Positions 14,939 through 25,600 of a DNA stretch of 42,205 nt are shown piece by piece. The DNA lies in NCBI RefSeq assembly GCF_002161765.1, contig NZ_NFIN01000027.1, positions 1 to 42,205 of the forward strand, read 5' to 3'. Numbering within the stretch: position 1 is the first letter of the stretch; every line of letters starts with the position of its first letter. A program made the translations under genes and the position numbers. The stretch is from Bacteroides sp. An322 (GTDB lineage Bacteria; Bacteroidota; Bacteroidia; Bacteroidales; Bacteroidaceae). The notes beneath the pieces were generated by a model. It saw only the letters and a program-made list of their open reading frames with translations. It ran no database searches and was not told where the DNA came from.

Positions 14939-17134
14939 ATGAAAAAAAACAGACTCGGTCTGCTTGCTTTGGGATTGGGTATAGCAAGTTTTTTAGATGC
15001 ACAAACAATACCCTCTATTGACAAATTATCTGACGGAATCCACCATTGGAATTTGGGACATCCCGAACGTACATACGCACGCTACGCCCCTGAACAATAC
15101 AAAGAAATAGCCGATAATTTCATTGCCTATCAAAACAAAGACGGAGGGTGGCCCAAAAATATTGACTGGCTTGCCATTCTTCCAACCGATTCTGTACGCA
15201 ATACCTTGAAAGTGAGAGAACGGCAAAGTACATTGGATAACCGTAATACCTATTCACAAATCGATTATTTAGCACAAGTATATACCCTCACCAAACAATC
15301 AAAATACAAGAATGCCGTTGTCAAAGGTCTGAATTACCTGCTGAAAACCCAAAAGAAAAACGGTGGTTGGAGAGGTTGGGACGTAGATGCCATTACGTAT
15401 AACGATGAAGTGACAACAGGGGTATTAGCACTTTTCCTACGCATCAATGAAGGTGACATCAACTATACTTGGCTGGATGATTCCATGAAAAAGAAAATCC
15501 ACCAAAGTTTACAAAAAGGTATCGCCGTCATCTTACGCACCCAATACGTCCAAAACGGGGTAAAGACCGTATGGGGACAACAGCACGACAATGAAACCCT
15601 ACTCCCCGTAAAAGCCCGGACCTACGAACTTCCTTCACTGGTTTCGGGCGAAAGCTGTGCCATACTACGTCTGCTAATGGAAATTCCTCACCCTACCCCA
15701 GCGATTATAGAAGCCGTAAAAGCAGGCGTGACATGGTTAGAGCAATCAGCTATCCAAGGCATCCGGATAGAAAAAATTCCCGTCAGTAAAGACAAAATCA
15801 CCAATCCGGAATATCCTTACGACCGAAAAGTGGTGAAAGACAAAAAAGCCCCACGCATTTGGGCACGCTTTTACGAATTGGATACGAATCAGCCTTTCAT
15901 GGCAAACCGAGACGGGAAAAAAGTTTACCGGTTGGAGGATGTAGCCCCGGAACGGCGGGTCGGTTATGCATGGTACACGTATGCCCCCGAAGCCATTCTG
16001 CAAGCCTATCCGGCATGGCTAAAGAAAACAGAAGCCGAACAGGCCTATACCGGATATGAAGTCATTGGCAATATGCCGGCTTTTTATCAGCAATTAACGC
16101 AAAACCTAACTTACCCGCTGGCGTGGGGCAATGCACCTGAAAAGGATTTTAACCGCTGGCGTACCCAAGCGCGTGAAAAACTCTTGGAATGTATGCAACC
16201 GGCTCCACCCAAAGTTGACTTTGACATGAAAGTCATCGAAAGCGAAAAACGGGACGGATATACCACACAAAAAATAGTGTTTAATGTTTCCGGATATTCC
16301 CGCGTACCGGCATATTTGCTCGTTCCAGAAAGCAAAGGTCCCTTCCCAGCCATACTTCTCTTGCATGACCACGGCGCACACTTCACTATCGGAAAAGAAA
16401 AAATGATTCGTCCGTTCCATGTTTCGGATGTTGTCATGAAAGATGCAGATGACTGGGTAATCCGTTGTTACGACGGACAATATACCGGCGATTTCTTGGC
16501 TCAGAACGGCTATGTCGTATTAGCTGTAGATGCTTTATTCTGGGGCGAACGAGGCAGAAAAGAATATGCCAGTTACGATGCGCAACAAGCTTTATCCGCC
16601 AATCTTTTGCAGCTGGGGACATCATTCGGAAGCCTTATCGCATGGGACGACATACGCAGCGCCGAATTTCTCCGTTCGCTTCCGAATGTAGACAAAAAAA
16701 AAGTCGGCACCATGGGATTTTCCATGGGAGCATATCGGGCATGGATGACTATGGCTGCTACAGATGCAGTCAAAGCCGGAGCCGCAGTGTGCTGGATGAA
16801 TACCACCGACAGCCTGATGACATTGACCAACAACCAGAATAAAGGAGGCTCGGCATACGCCATGATTATTCCCAACATACGGAGATACATGGACTACCCG
16901 CACGTAGCAAGCATCGCCTGCCCCAAGCCAATGCTGTTCATAAACGGGGCTAAGGACAAGCTTTTCCCTATAGAAGGAGTAAAATCGGCATACGAAACCA
17001 TGCGGCAGGTATGGGAAAGCCAAGAAGCCGAAGCGCATTTCCAAACCCAAATATACGATCTGCCTCATTTTTGCAGCAAAGAAATACAGCAGGCTATATT
17101 GGAATTTTTCAACAACGAATTTCACATTAAATAA
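14939..17134 (+). CDS. PL10 pectate lyase fused to an alpha/beta-hydrolase esterase
   Basis: A 731-residue two-domain enzyme with a signal peptide (about 1-21). Residues about 25-365 form a PL10 (alpha/alpha)6 pectate lyase: NKDGGWPKNIDW, STLDNRNTYSQIDYLAQVY, NGGWRGWDVDAITYNDEVTT and the RIWARFYELDTNQPFMANRD catalytic region. Residues about 410-731 form an alpha/beta-hydrolase with nucleophile Ser595 in GFSMG, Asp673 in NGAKDK and His710 in DLPHFC. Such hydrolases on pectin loci (CE19-like pectin methylesterases such as BT1017, or acetylesterases) remove esters that block lyases, so one polypeptide would deesterify and cut. Which ester it removes is not decided by the sequence. It is third in the pectinase operon. 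Confidence 0.88.
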   Translation: MKKNRLGLLALGLGIASFLDAQTIPSIDKLSDGIHHWNLGHPERTYARYAPEQYKEIADNFIAYQNKDGGWPKNIDWLAILPTDSVRNTLKVRERQSTLDNRNTYSQIDYLAQVYTLTKQSKYKNAVVKGLNYLLKTQKKNGGWRGWDVDAITYNDEVTTGVLALFLRINEGDINYTWLDDSMKKKIHQSLQKGIAVILRTQYVQNGVKTVWGQQHDNETLLPVKARTYELPSLVSGESCAILRLLMEIPHPTPAIIEAVKAGVTWLEQSAIQGIRIEKIPVSKDKITNPEYPYDRKVVKDKKAPRIWARFYELDTNQPFMANRDGKKVYRLEDVAPERRVGYAWYTYAPEAILQAYPAWLKKTEAEQAYTGYEVIGNMPAFYQQLTQNLTYPLAWGNAPEKDFNRWRTQAREKLLECMQPAPPKVDFDMKVIESEKRDGYTTQKIVFNVSGYSRVPAYLLVPESKGPFPAILLLHDHGAHFTIGKEKMIRPFHVSDVVMKDADDWVIRCYDGQYTGDFLAQNGYVVLAVDALFWGERGRKEYASYDAQQALSANLLQLGTSFGSLIAWDDIRSAEFLRSLPNVDKKKVGTMGFSMGAYRAWMTMAATDAVKAGAAVCWMNTTDSLMTLTNNQNKGGSAYAMIIPNIRRYMDYPHVASIACPKPMLFINGAKDKLFPIEGVKSAYETMRQVWESQEAEAHFQTQIYDLPHFCSKEIQQAILEFFNNEFHIK

Positions 17135-17143
17135 ATTAATAGC

Positions 17144-18868
17144 ATGAAAAAGATTCATTTGTTTTGCATAATGCTAACAGTTCTGTTCCTGTCAGCATTT
17201 AAGTCCGACCGGGTTATAACCGTCTATATGATTGGCGACTCTACCATGGCGAACAAAAAACTCGATGCCGGCAATCTTGAAAGAGGTTGGGGGCATGTAT
17301 TGGGAGGCTTTTTTACAGAAGATGTACGTATAGAGAACCATGCAGTAAATGGCAGAAGTTCGAAAAGCTTTATCGATGAAGGACGTTGGGATGCTGTAGT
17401 GAAGAAAATCCGTCCGGGTGACTATGTATTTATCCAATTCGGGCACAATGATGAAAAAGCTGACCCCAAACGGCATACAGAACCCGGAACGACTTTCGAT
17501 GAAAACCTCCGCAAATTCGTGCGTGAGACCCGTGAAAAAGGAGGTATTCCGGTATTGTTCAATTCCGTAGTACGCCGAAACTTCGGCGAAAACCCCAATG
17601 CGATAGCCGCCGATGACTTCCGTTCTGAAAAAGCAGACGCTGTAGAAGAAGGCGACACCCTGATAGATACGCACGGGAAATACCTCGACTCTCCACGCAA
17701 TATCGCTAAAGAAATGAGTGTTATTTTCATTGATTTGAATAAAGCAACAAAAGAGTTAGTTGAATCGATGGGTGCAGAGAACTCGAAAAAGCTCTTCATG
17801 TGGGTTCCCAAAGGAGTTTCGCCTGCATGTCCCAAAGGACGCCAAGACAATACCCACTTTAATGTGTATGGCGCAAGACAAGTGGCAAGACTTGCCGTAC
17901 AAGCCATCGAAAAGCAAATACCTGAACTGGGCAAGTATGTGCGTTATTATGATTTCGTAGTAGCGAAAGACGGGAGCGGCGACTTCTTTACGGTGCAGGA
18001 AGCTATCAATGCCGTACCGGATTTCCGCAAGAACAAACGCACCACCATTTTAGTCCGCAAGGGAGAGTACAAAGAGCGGGTAATCATCCCAGCATGTAAA
18101 ATCAACGTTTCCCTGATAGGAGAAGAAGGAGCGGTTATCACCGATGACAATTATGCTTCGAAGAAAAACATCTTCGACGAAGAGATGTCTACATCCGGCT
18201 CGTCTACCGTCTATATCTATGCCCCTGACTTCTATGCCGAAAATATCACATTCGCCAATACAGCCGGCAGAGTCGGTCAAGCCGTAGCCTGCTTCGTGGA
18301 CGGCGACCGTACCTATTTCAAGCATTGCCGCTTCTTGGGCAACCAAGACACGCTTTACACGTATGGAAAAGAAAGCCGCCAATATTATGAAGGATGTTAC
18401 ATTGAAGGTACGGTAGACTTTATCTTCGGCTGGAGCACTGCCTTATTCAAAGACTGTGAAATCAGAAGCCTCAGCAACGGATACATAACAGCCCCCTCTA
18501 CCGACCAAGGCAAATCCTACGGATATGTATTCTGGAATTGCCGCCTGACTGCCAATGAGGAAGCTGCAAAAGTATATCTTTCGCGCCCGTGGCGTCCCTA
18601 TGCACAAGCCGTTTACATCGAATGTGAAATGGGCAAGCACATCGCTCCCGAAGGCTGGAACAACTGGGGAAAGACATCAAACGAAAAAACCGTATTCTAT
18701 GCCGAATACCAAAGCAAAGGCGAAGGAGCCAATCCTTCAGCACGTACCACATACAGCCGCCAGCTGACCGACATCAGCAACTACCAACCTGAAAAAGTAC
18801 TGGCAGGCAACGACGGATGGAACCCCATAAAGAACGGGAATGCGTTGCTGACTAATCTTAAACGATAA
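17144..18868 (+). CDS. CE12 rhamnogalacturonan acetylesterase fused to CE8 pectin methylesterase
   Basis: A 574-residue bifunctional esterase with a signal peptide (about 1-19). Residues 25-260 are an SGNH hydrolase of CE12 type: GDST with Ser33, GHND at 100-103 and the DNTHFN block with Asp235 and His238. Residues about 268-570 are a CE8 pectin methylesterase beta-helix with Gln379 in VGQAV, Asp402 in GNQDTLY, Asp425 in VDFIFG and Arg481 in RPWRPY, all expected catalytic positions. It would remove acetyl groups from rhamnogalacturonan or homogalacturonan and methyl esters from homogalacturonan. It begins 9 nt after the PL10 fusion and is the last gene of the operon before a bidirectional terminator. 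Confidence 0.92.
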   Translation: MKKIHLFCIMLTVLFLSAFKSDRVITVYMIGDSTMANKKLDAGNLERGWGHVLGGFFTEDVRIENHAVNGRSSKSFIDEGRWDAVVKKIRPGDYVFIQFGHNDEKADPKRHTEPGTTFDENLRKFVRETREKGGIPVLFNSVVRRNFGENPNAIAADDFRSEKADAVEEGDTLIDTHGKYLDSPRNIAKEMSVIFIDLNKATKELVESMGAENSKKLFMWVPKGVSPACPKGRQDNTHFNVYGARQVARLAVQAIEKQIPELGKYVRYYDFVVAKDGSGDFFTVQEAINAVPDFRKNKRTTILVRKGEYKERVIIPACKINVSLIGEEGAVITDDNYASKKNIFDEEMSTSGSSTVYIYAPDFYAENITFANTAGRVGQAVACFVDGDRTYFKHCRFLGNQDTLYTYGKESRQYYEGCYIEGTVDFIFGWSTALFKDCEIRSLSNGYITAPSTDQGKSYGYVFWNCRLTANEEAAKVYLSRPWRPYAQAVYIECEMGKHIAPEGWNNWGKTSNEKTVFYAEYQSKGEGANPSARTTYSRQLTDISNYQPEKVLAGNDGWNPIKNGNALLTNLKR

Positions 18869-18889
18869 AAAATCAGTATTATATAATTC

Positions 18890-18924
18890 AAAAAGAGGCG
18901 ATGCGCAATGCACCGCCTCTTTTT
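18890..18924. terminator. Bidirectional terminator
   Basis: AAAAAGAGGCG (18890-18900) pairs with CGCCTCTTTTT (18914-18924). A- and T-tracts on either side allow termination in both directions, between the convergent CE12-CE8 gene and the DUF4957-type gene. Confidence 0.85.
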
Positions 18925-18951
18925 ATGAGAACAATATTCTAAAGCTTAGCT

Positions 18952-20595
18952 TTATTCCGTATACCAACGTGGGTCACCGATTCCGTTCAAATCGTCTATC
19001 AATAAGGTGAAATCACCATTTTCAGGGTCTGTGAACACTTCTGCAGAAGCTGCTTCTGGCGAAGTTACATCTACATCGAAATCATTACTGCTGAATACAC
19101 CATCTGTTGTCTTGAACGAATTGGTTACCGTAATCGTACCGTCTGTACGGATACCACGTCCCGGAGTAAGACCGAAGAGAGTGTTTTCTACGTTCACATT
19201 CGTATTATTGCCATTAGCATCTACCAAATAACGGCTAGCATTATTCGGCGCATTATAGAAGGTTACTCCACTGATGTTTACTTCTGCCAAGGCACATTTA
19301 CCTGCCTGTATGAAGTTATGTCCTACATTGCTGAACGTAGAGTTTGTTACGTTGATAGCTCCGATGGTATAAGCAGCATTATCCACACGGAATACGGCAT
19401 AACCGCCCGAACCGATATTAGTCACAACACAATTGTCAATAGTGATATCATTAAACGTTACAGCATCCGAAGCTTGCAGACGGACAATACTTCTGCTCAT
19501 GTTGTCTATCATACAGTTGGTTAATGTAAAGTCGCCGATAGTTGCTCCGTTTCCTTCATTGATGAAATATTGGCAACCACCATCCACGATAGTCAAGCCA
19601 TCGAAGCGGATGTAACCATGTGTACCACCAATTTCCAATGATTTCGGGAAATTCAATGTCGGTCGTTCGCCCGGCAATGCAAAGAATATAACAGACAGAC
19701 CTTCCGGAATTGCCAGACCAGCTGCTTCACCTGTTTCTTCATCTACACCGTGTACATCAATTGTAGCACCGCCTGGAATACCCAAAGTCAGACTATAATC
19801 TGATGCACCTCCAGCAGCAGCTTGTGCCTGTGCGGCAAGGTCATCTATCAAGACTTGGTCAATCAACGTAATACCTTCTTCCAACGAAATCTTCAGGTCG
19901 GCATCCGGCATCGGAGCAGTAGTGCTTGCACCAATTTCACCACGTTTGGTTTCACCGTTATAGATAACAAACCAATATTCAGTCTGTGCTTCCAATCCGC
20001 TGATGGTACATGCTGCTGCAGCCAAATCATCAGCTGTGATTTCATACGTTTGAAGAACAGCCTCACCAGCTTCAAAAGCTTCTTCAGAAGCATAGATATC
20101 AACATGAGTTACTTCAGCTTCAGCCAACCAAGTCAGACGTATGGTATTTTCTGTACGGTCTGCAGACGCCACAGAATAAAAGATTTGTTCACCATCCGTT
20201 TCAAATGAACGGAGATCGCCATCTTCAAAATAACTCCACAACGAAGGAGCCGTACCGCTATTAGAGAATGCCTTAATACGAAGGAAATAGGTTGTTTCCC
20301 CTGTCAGACCTGTTAATATATAAGGAGATTCACGTACGGTGTCAATACGAGACCCGGCATGAAAATCTTCTTGATAAAGGCTGTCTGTGTTCAATTCCAA
20401 AATATAATAGTCCACACTCGGAAGGCGGTCGAAAGTCACTTCGGCAGTAGTAGCCATTGCCGAAACCTGTATATCCTGAGCACCGAACAAACGATTATGG
20501 CTGCTATCGGTACCCCAGTCATTGTCATCCACGCAGGCAGTCATTCCTGTTGTAAGAAGACCTGCCATGAATAGGTATTTATAATTAATTTTCAT
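18952..20595 (-). CDS. Surface lipoprotein, DUF4957/DUF5123-like, putative pectin-binding protein
   Basis: A 547-residue lipoprotein at the third place of the susC-susD operon, where a surface glycan-binding protein is normally encoded. The lipobox ends at Cys21 and the next residues, VDDND, resemble the surface-export signal of Bacteroidetes. Residues about 40-140 and 140-235 look like two fibronectin III-like domains (ATTAEVTFDRLPSVDYYILE, TAEVTHVDIYASEEAF). The rest, about 240-547, is a right-handed beta-helix region with short repeating strands and is typical of the DUF4957-DUF5123 pair found in pectin loci. No lyase active-site residues are evident, so binding is more likely than catalysis. 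It starts 25 nt after the susD stop. Confidence 0.82.
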   Translation of the reverse strand: MKINYKYLFMAGLLTTGMTACVDDNDWGTDSSHNRLFGAQDIQVSAMATTAEVTFDRLPSVDYYILELNTDSLYQEDFHAGSRIDTVRESPYILTGLTGETTYFLRIKAFSNSGTAPSLWSYFEDGDLRSFETDGEQIFYSVASADRTENTIRLTWLAEAEVTHVDIYASEEAFEAGEAVLQTYEITADDLAAAACTISGLEAQTEYWFVIYNGETKRGEIGASTTAPMPDADLKISLEEGITLIDQVLIDDLAAQAQAAAGGASDYSLTLGIPGGATIDVHGVDEETGEAAGLAIPEGLSVIFFALPGERPTLNFPKSLEIGGTHGYIRFDGLTIVDGGCQYFINEGNGATIGDFTLTNCMIDNMSRSIVRLQASDAVTFNDITIDNCVVTNIGSGGYAVFRVDNAAYTIGAINVTNSTFSNVGHNFIQAGKCALAEVNISGVTFYNAPNNASRYLVDANGNNTNVNVENTLFGLTPGRGIRTDGTITVTNSFKTTDGVFSSNDFDVDVTSPEAASAEVFTDPENGDFTLLIDDLNGIGDPRWYTE

Positions 20596-20620
20596 ATTTC
20601 TGTCGTTTTAAAAGGTTGGG

Positions 20621-22582
20621 TTAGTTAGAGAATCCGTAAGAGTTCTTCAAGTGCCCGTTAGAATCGTTAATCGTTGTTGTATGAATTGGCCATATATAAC
20701 GGTTGATTACTTGTCCGGCAGGACCTTGGAAACCGGCATATTTATCGTAGCTGATAAGACCGCTACTAATATAATTAAGGGCATCGTATGTACTATTGTC
20801 ATCAGGAATAACACCGTCTTTCTTCACGTTGCCCCAAAAGCTCACACTCTTATAGTCGTTGGTACTTTCCGGTTCCTCATACCAGCAAACGCTAGAATAG
20901 TCAACTAAATACCAAGGATCTGCCGAAGCATTTTCTTTATAATACAGATTCTTTACGTATTCATCATTTTCGATGGCATGTTTGTAAGAGTCAAGCATTT
21001 CTACGGTCTTGTCTATCAACAATCCCCAACGAATAAGGTCATATTTACGTACTGCTTCACCCGCCAATTCCCATGCGCGTTCGTCTACAATCGCATCAAA
21101 GAAACTTTCCTTGCTTCCTGCTGCTTGAGCCACATATTGCGAAACCTTTTCGGAATTTCCGTTAAAGGCACGGCTACGTACTTCCGCCAACGCTTCTACA
21201 GCCGATTTGCCGCAAGTACCTGCACCATTAGGTCCATAAAGTTCATTTACTACCTCAGCATACATTAACAATACATCTGAATAACGCATTACTACCCAAT
21301 TGATACCATAACCGGTCTTGGTACTTACTGCAGCATTTTGAGCACGCCATTCTTCAGTCATTTTGCGTACATCCCATTTAGCTACGTAAATACCAAAAGG
21401 AGCATTGGTAAAGGTCTGTGTCGCAGTTACATCACGCAATTCATACGGTGCACAAGTAATATCACGGCGTGTATCTTCCGGATCGAATGACATAAAGAAC
21501 GGAGCAGTCAGCTTCACCTTACCCGATGAATTGCTGAAACCAAACGGACTTCCAGCCGTATTGATACGCACACCTGCCGTGTAGCCCATTTCACCTGAAT
21601 AGTTCAAGCCGTGTGCCACTTCGAAGATATTTTCATAATAAGTTTGGTCCAAAGTCAGTTGGTTAATGCGATACCATTCATCCTCGTAACTGGGATTTAA
21701 CTGATGCCGTCCGCTGCTGATAATGGCATCCAAACAGTTCAAAGCCAATTCATAAAGTTGGCGGCGTTTTTCGTTACCCGGACGCATTGTCGGATAAGTA
21801 GGATCACTATAACCCAACTGTCCTTCACGTTTTTCGCTTAGATTTACATAACCTTCTTTAGGAGTCTCACGGATTGCATAACCGGCTTCTGCCAAAGCAA
21901 TACGGGCAGCCAATCCGTATGCAAATCCTTTTGTGCAATGTTCAGAAGTATAGCCTGCCTCACCTACCCATGGCAATAATTCGGCAGCTTCTTGCAAATC
22001 CACTAACAACGTATCCATAATAACATCACGATCCGTTTTTTCCAAATAAAGGTTAGAACCGTCGCTTTGAGTGGATTCCAACTTCATAGGCACATCCCCG
22101 TAGTGCTTAATCAAGTCAAAGTAAACCATAGCACGCAAGGTAAGCGCTTCACCTAAATAATAGCGCATCTTCTCGTTTTCACGAATTTCAGAACTGCGAA
22201 TGCCTTCAATTACCAAATTCGCATATTCGATAATTTCAAACATCTCGCTCCAATTGTTAGACAAGCGGTTCCAATTAGGTGCATTATAGTTACACAAGCC
22301 ACGCTCGGACTCTGCTGTAGTAGTTTCTTGAGTCAATGCATCCACCAATTCAATATCGCTATTGGTAGAGAAGTTTAATGGGATACGGCATCCGTAAGTA
22401 TGGTCTAGCACCAATCCGGCATATACACGGTTAAGGGCTTGCTGGGTATATCCTTCGCTATTGTAAACCGTTTCGGGAAACATTTCCGAAGGAGAGTTCT
22501 GATCCAAGAAATCGGAACAAGAAGTTGTGGCTACTCCCATCACCCCAGCCACAATCAAGGTCTTTACTATATTTTTCATCAT
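20621..22582 (-). CDS. SusD/RagB-like glycan-binding outer-membrane lipoprotein
   Basis: A 653-residue SusD homologue that forms the hinged lid of the SusC transporter and captures oligosaccharide at the cell surface. The signal peptide ends at Cys22 followed by SDFLDQNSPSEMFP, the standard N-terminal block. The tetratricopeptide-rich core has YANLVIEGIRSSEIRENEKM, ALTLRAMVYFDLIKHYGDVP and DLQEAAELLP. The C-terminal SusD block includes RYSDVLLMYAEVVNEL, VDERAWELAGEAVRKYDLIR and RYIWPIHTTTIN. It is somewhat longer than average SusD (500-600), consistent with binding a pectic chain. It follows susC by 18 nt. Confidence 0.95.
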   Translation of the reverse strand: MMKNIVKTLIVAGVMGVATTSCSDFLDQNSPSEMFPETVYNSEGYTQQALNRVYAGLVLDHTYGCRIPLNFSTNSDIELVDALTQETTTAESERGLCNYNAPNWNRLSNNWSEMFEIIEYANLVIEGIRSSEIRENEKMRYYLGEALTLRAMVYFDLIKHYGDVPMKLESTQSDGSNLYLEKTDRDVIMDTLLVDLQEAAELLPWVGEAGYTSEHCTKGFAYGLAARIALAEAGYAIRETPKEGYVNLSEKREGQLGYSDPTYPTMRPGNEKRRQLYELALNCLDAIISSGRHQLNPSYEDEWYRINQLTLDQTYYENIFEVAHGLNYSGEMGYTAGVRINTAGSPFGFSNSSGKVKLTAPFFMSFDPEDTRRDITCAPYELRDVTATQTFTNAPFGIYVAKWDVRKMTEEWRAQNAAVSTKTGYGINWVVMRYSDVLLMYAEVVNELYGPNGAGTCGKSAVEALAEVRSRAFNGNSEKVSQYVAQAAGSKESFFDAIVDERAWELAGEAVRKYDLIRWGLLIDKTVEMLDSYKHAIENDEYVKNLYYKENASADPWYLVDYSSVCWYEEPESTNDYKSVSFWGNVKKDGVIPDDNSTYDALNYISSGLISYDKYAGFQGPAGQVINRYIWPIHTTTINDSNGHLKNSYGFSN

Positions 22583-22600
22583 TGATTCCTTTCTTTAAAA

Positions 22601-25600
22601 TTAGAATGTTACATTGATACCTCCAACAATAGAGAAGCTCTTCGGATAAGCTGCATAATCCACACCCGGAGTCATAGGGGTGCTAGTACAGCAATCCACT
22701 TCAGGATCTACGCCCGAATAGCCTGTGAAGCAGAACAAGTTATAACCGGTAGCATAAATGCGGACATTTTGCATCAGCATCTTTTGAGTCCATGCTTTCG
22801 GCAAAGTATAACCGATAGAAATAGTTTGCAAACGCAAGAAAGACGCATCTTCTACATCCCAACTCGTCAAAGGACGTCCCGTTACGGTTGCCGGATTGTA
22901 AATAGATTTGCCACTATTCACACCATTAATATAATCATAGTATGCTTGTTCACCATGAGCTGCGATGTAATCGTTTGCAAAATTACGGTTCATCATATTT
23001 TCACCAGTCACTGGGTCTACACGTGACCAACGGTTATCCATTGTAAAGTTATTATTCACGTTATAATGCTGACGAGAGCCATCGTAGAAACTTGAAGCAG
23101 CTTTCGTACCGTTGATAATTTGTCCGCCCAACTGATAGTTGAAGAAAATATTAAAATCGAAATTCTTCAAGAAACGACCGTTCAATCCGAAACCTCCGAT
23201 AACAGGTTGAATGGTATTACCCAAACGCACTTTATCTTTAGCATCAATAGTGCCATCATTGTTCACGTCTTTCAACTTCATCGAACCGGGTTCCAACGCT
23301 CCAGTTACTGTACCCAATCCATGAGTTACAGGCTTACCTTCTGCATCGGTACGAATAGTCCAACCGGTACCGTTCCATTGCAAATCGTCAGTCGTATATA
23401 CTCCATCATAAATATAACCGTAAACTTCACCCAATCGTCCGCCTTCTTCCAGATAAAACTCTTCTTGGCTAATGACGCCAGAGCCTGACCATTTACTACT
23501 TTCCCAAGTAGCGCCACCAGGATATTTATCAATCTTACCGTGGTTGTATGAAATATTAAAGTTAAAATTCAATCCCCAATCTTCTTTATCGGCAATTACA
23601 ATATCCGTCATAAATTCGATACCTCTATTGGAAGTCTGTCCCACATTCTGGTATTGATATGCATAACCTGACGAACCGGGAAGCGTCTGACGCATCAACA
23701 AATCCTTGGTCGTATTCCAATAAGCATCAATGCTACCTGTGATACGGCTATTGAAGAAACCGAAATCGATACCAATATTACGGGTAATAGTCGTTTCCCA
23801 CTTTAAGTTCGGATTTGCCAACATCGTACCATGTTCCAGCATAGAAGCGGTAGTTTCATTAAAATAAATGCTTCTAACATCTGTTCCAGCCAATGCGTAT
23901 GTAGTGTACATATAGCGGGCATCAATCCGGTTATTACCGGCTGTACCATAAGAAAGACGGAGCTTCAAGTTAGAAAGCCAATCGGTTGTCTTTTTCATAA
24001 AAGATTCTTCGCTGATACGCCATGCTAAAGCAACAGAAGGGAATACACCCCAACGGTTGCCATCGGTAAACTTACTAGAGCCATCAGCACGTACCGTAGC
24101 GGTCAACAAATAGCGGTCGAACAAAGAATAATTAATACGGCCAAAGAAAGAAGACGTATTGTCTTTTATACCAATATAAGTTTCAGTAGGCAAAGCCGTA
24201 CCATTACCCATAGAAGCCAACACATCATCTACAGAATTGTCTGTAGGGAATCCTACTGATGTCAAATTAGTATCATCATACCAAGAACTGGTCATTTCCT
24301 GACCGATCATTACGTTGAACTTATCTTCTTTTGCAATCAGATTCTTATGGTCGTATGTCACAGTATTAGCCAAACGCCATTCTTTCTGAATACGCTTAGT
24401 CAAATAAGCCTGAGGCTGTCCTGAATAACCAAACTTAGAGTTTGCGGTAGCCTTAGCCTCCCATACTTGATCAGTGTTATTATAACGCCAACCGTAGCCA
24501 TATTCTGAACGGAATTTCAACCCTTCGATGGGTTCCCATGTCAAACTGGCATTCGCATTATTCTGTAAACGTGTCTGTTTCTTATAAGTCGCGTTAATGC
24601 GTTCCAACGGCGTATAATCGGTATTACCCGTATCTTCGTCTACAAAATCTTCTGACAAACGTGTCACAGGACGATAGATTGTACTACGTGCAACAATAGA
24701 ATATGCTTTACTGCTTTCTTGTGTATCTGCACCACCGCTCAAACCATCAATTTCAGTATAAGAAAAACGATCATTCACATCAAGTGTCAACCAATCATTC
24801 AATTTAGTCTGGACCTTCACAGTAATGTTGTTTCGGGCATATCCAGAACCAATCATGATACTCTTTTCATCATTACGTGAATAACTAACGGCATATTTAG
24901 TCTCCTTCGTACCACCGCTTACACTTACGTTATATTGCTGTTGGTTACCTGTACGTCCAAAAAGTTCTTCCTGATAATTGGTACCTTCGATAGATTTCCA
25001 AATATCCAAATCTTGGAAAAGACCATAGTTTGTCCCATCCTGATTGAGTTCCTGTTGATACATTACATATTCGTATGGGCTTAATACACCTACTTCGCCT
25101 ACACGTTTACGTATACCAAAAGAAGCTCCGAAATTAACCTGAGGCTTGCCTTCATGCCCCGATTTAGTAGTAATAATGATTACACCATTTGCACCTTTAG
25201 CACCATAGATAGCTGTAGAAGAGGCATCTTTCAGCACATCAATGCTTTCAATGTCAGCCGAAGCGATATCACTGATGCTGGAAACAGGGAATCCATCTAC
25301 AATATACAAAGGAGAGTTATCTTGAGACAATGACCCTCCACCACGCACACGGATTTTTACTTCCGCATCGGGTGAACCTTCAGTGGTTGTAATAGATACA
25401 CCCGGCATTTTACCGGTTAAAGCCTCTGATACATTGTTTACGGGCACTGCCGCCAATTCTTCTGCACCGACAGATGCAATAGAACCGGTCAAGTCTCTTT
25501 TAGACATCGTACCGTAACCGATTACAACAACTTCGTCCAACATTTCCGTGTCTTCTTCCATAGTCACGTTCAGTTGGGCTTCTCCGTTGTATGTGACTTC

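Noticed and set aside
18952..20595. DUF4957-type protein as a third pectate lyase
   Set aside because: It has a beta-helix-like region but no lyase catalytic residues, and it lies in the place of a glycan-binding protein.
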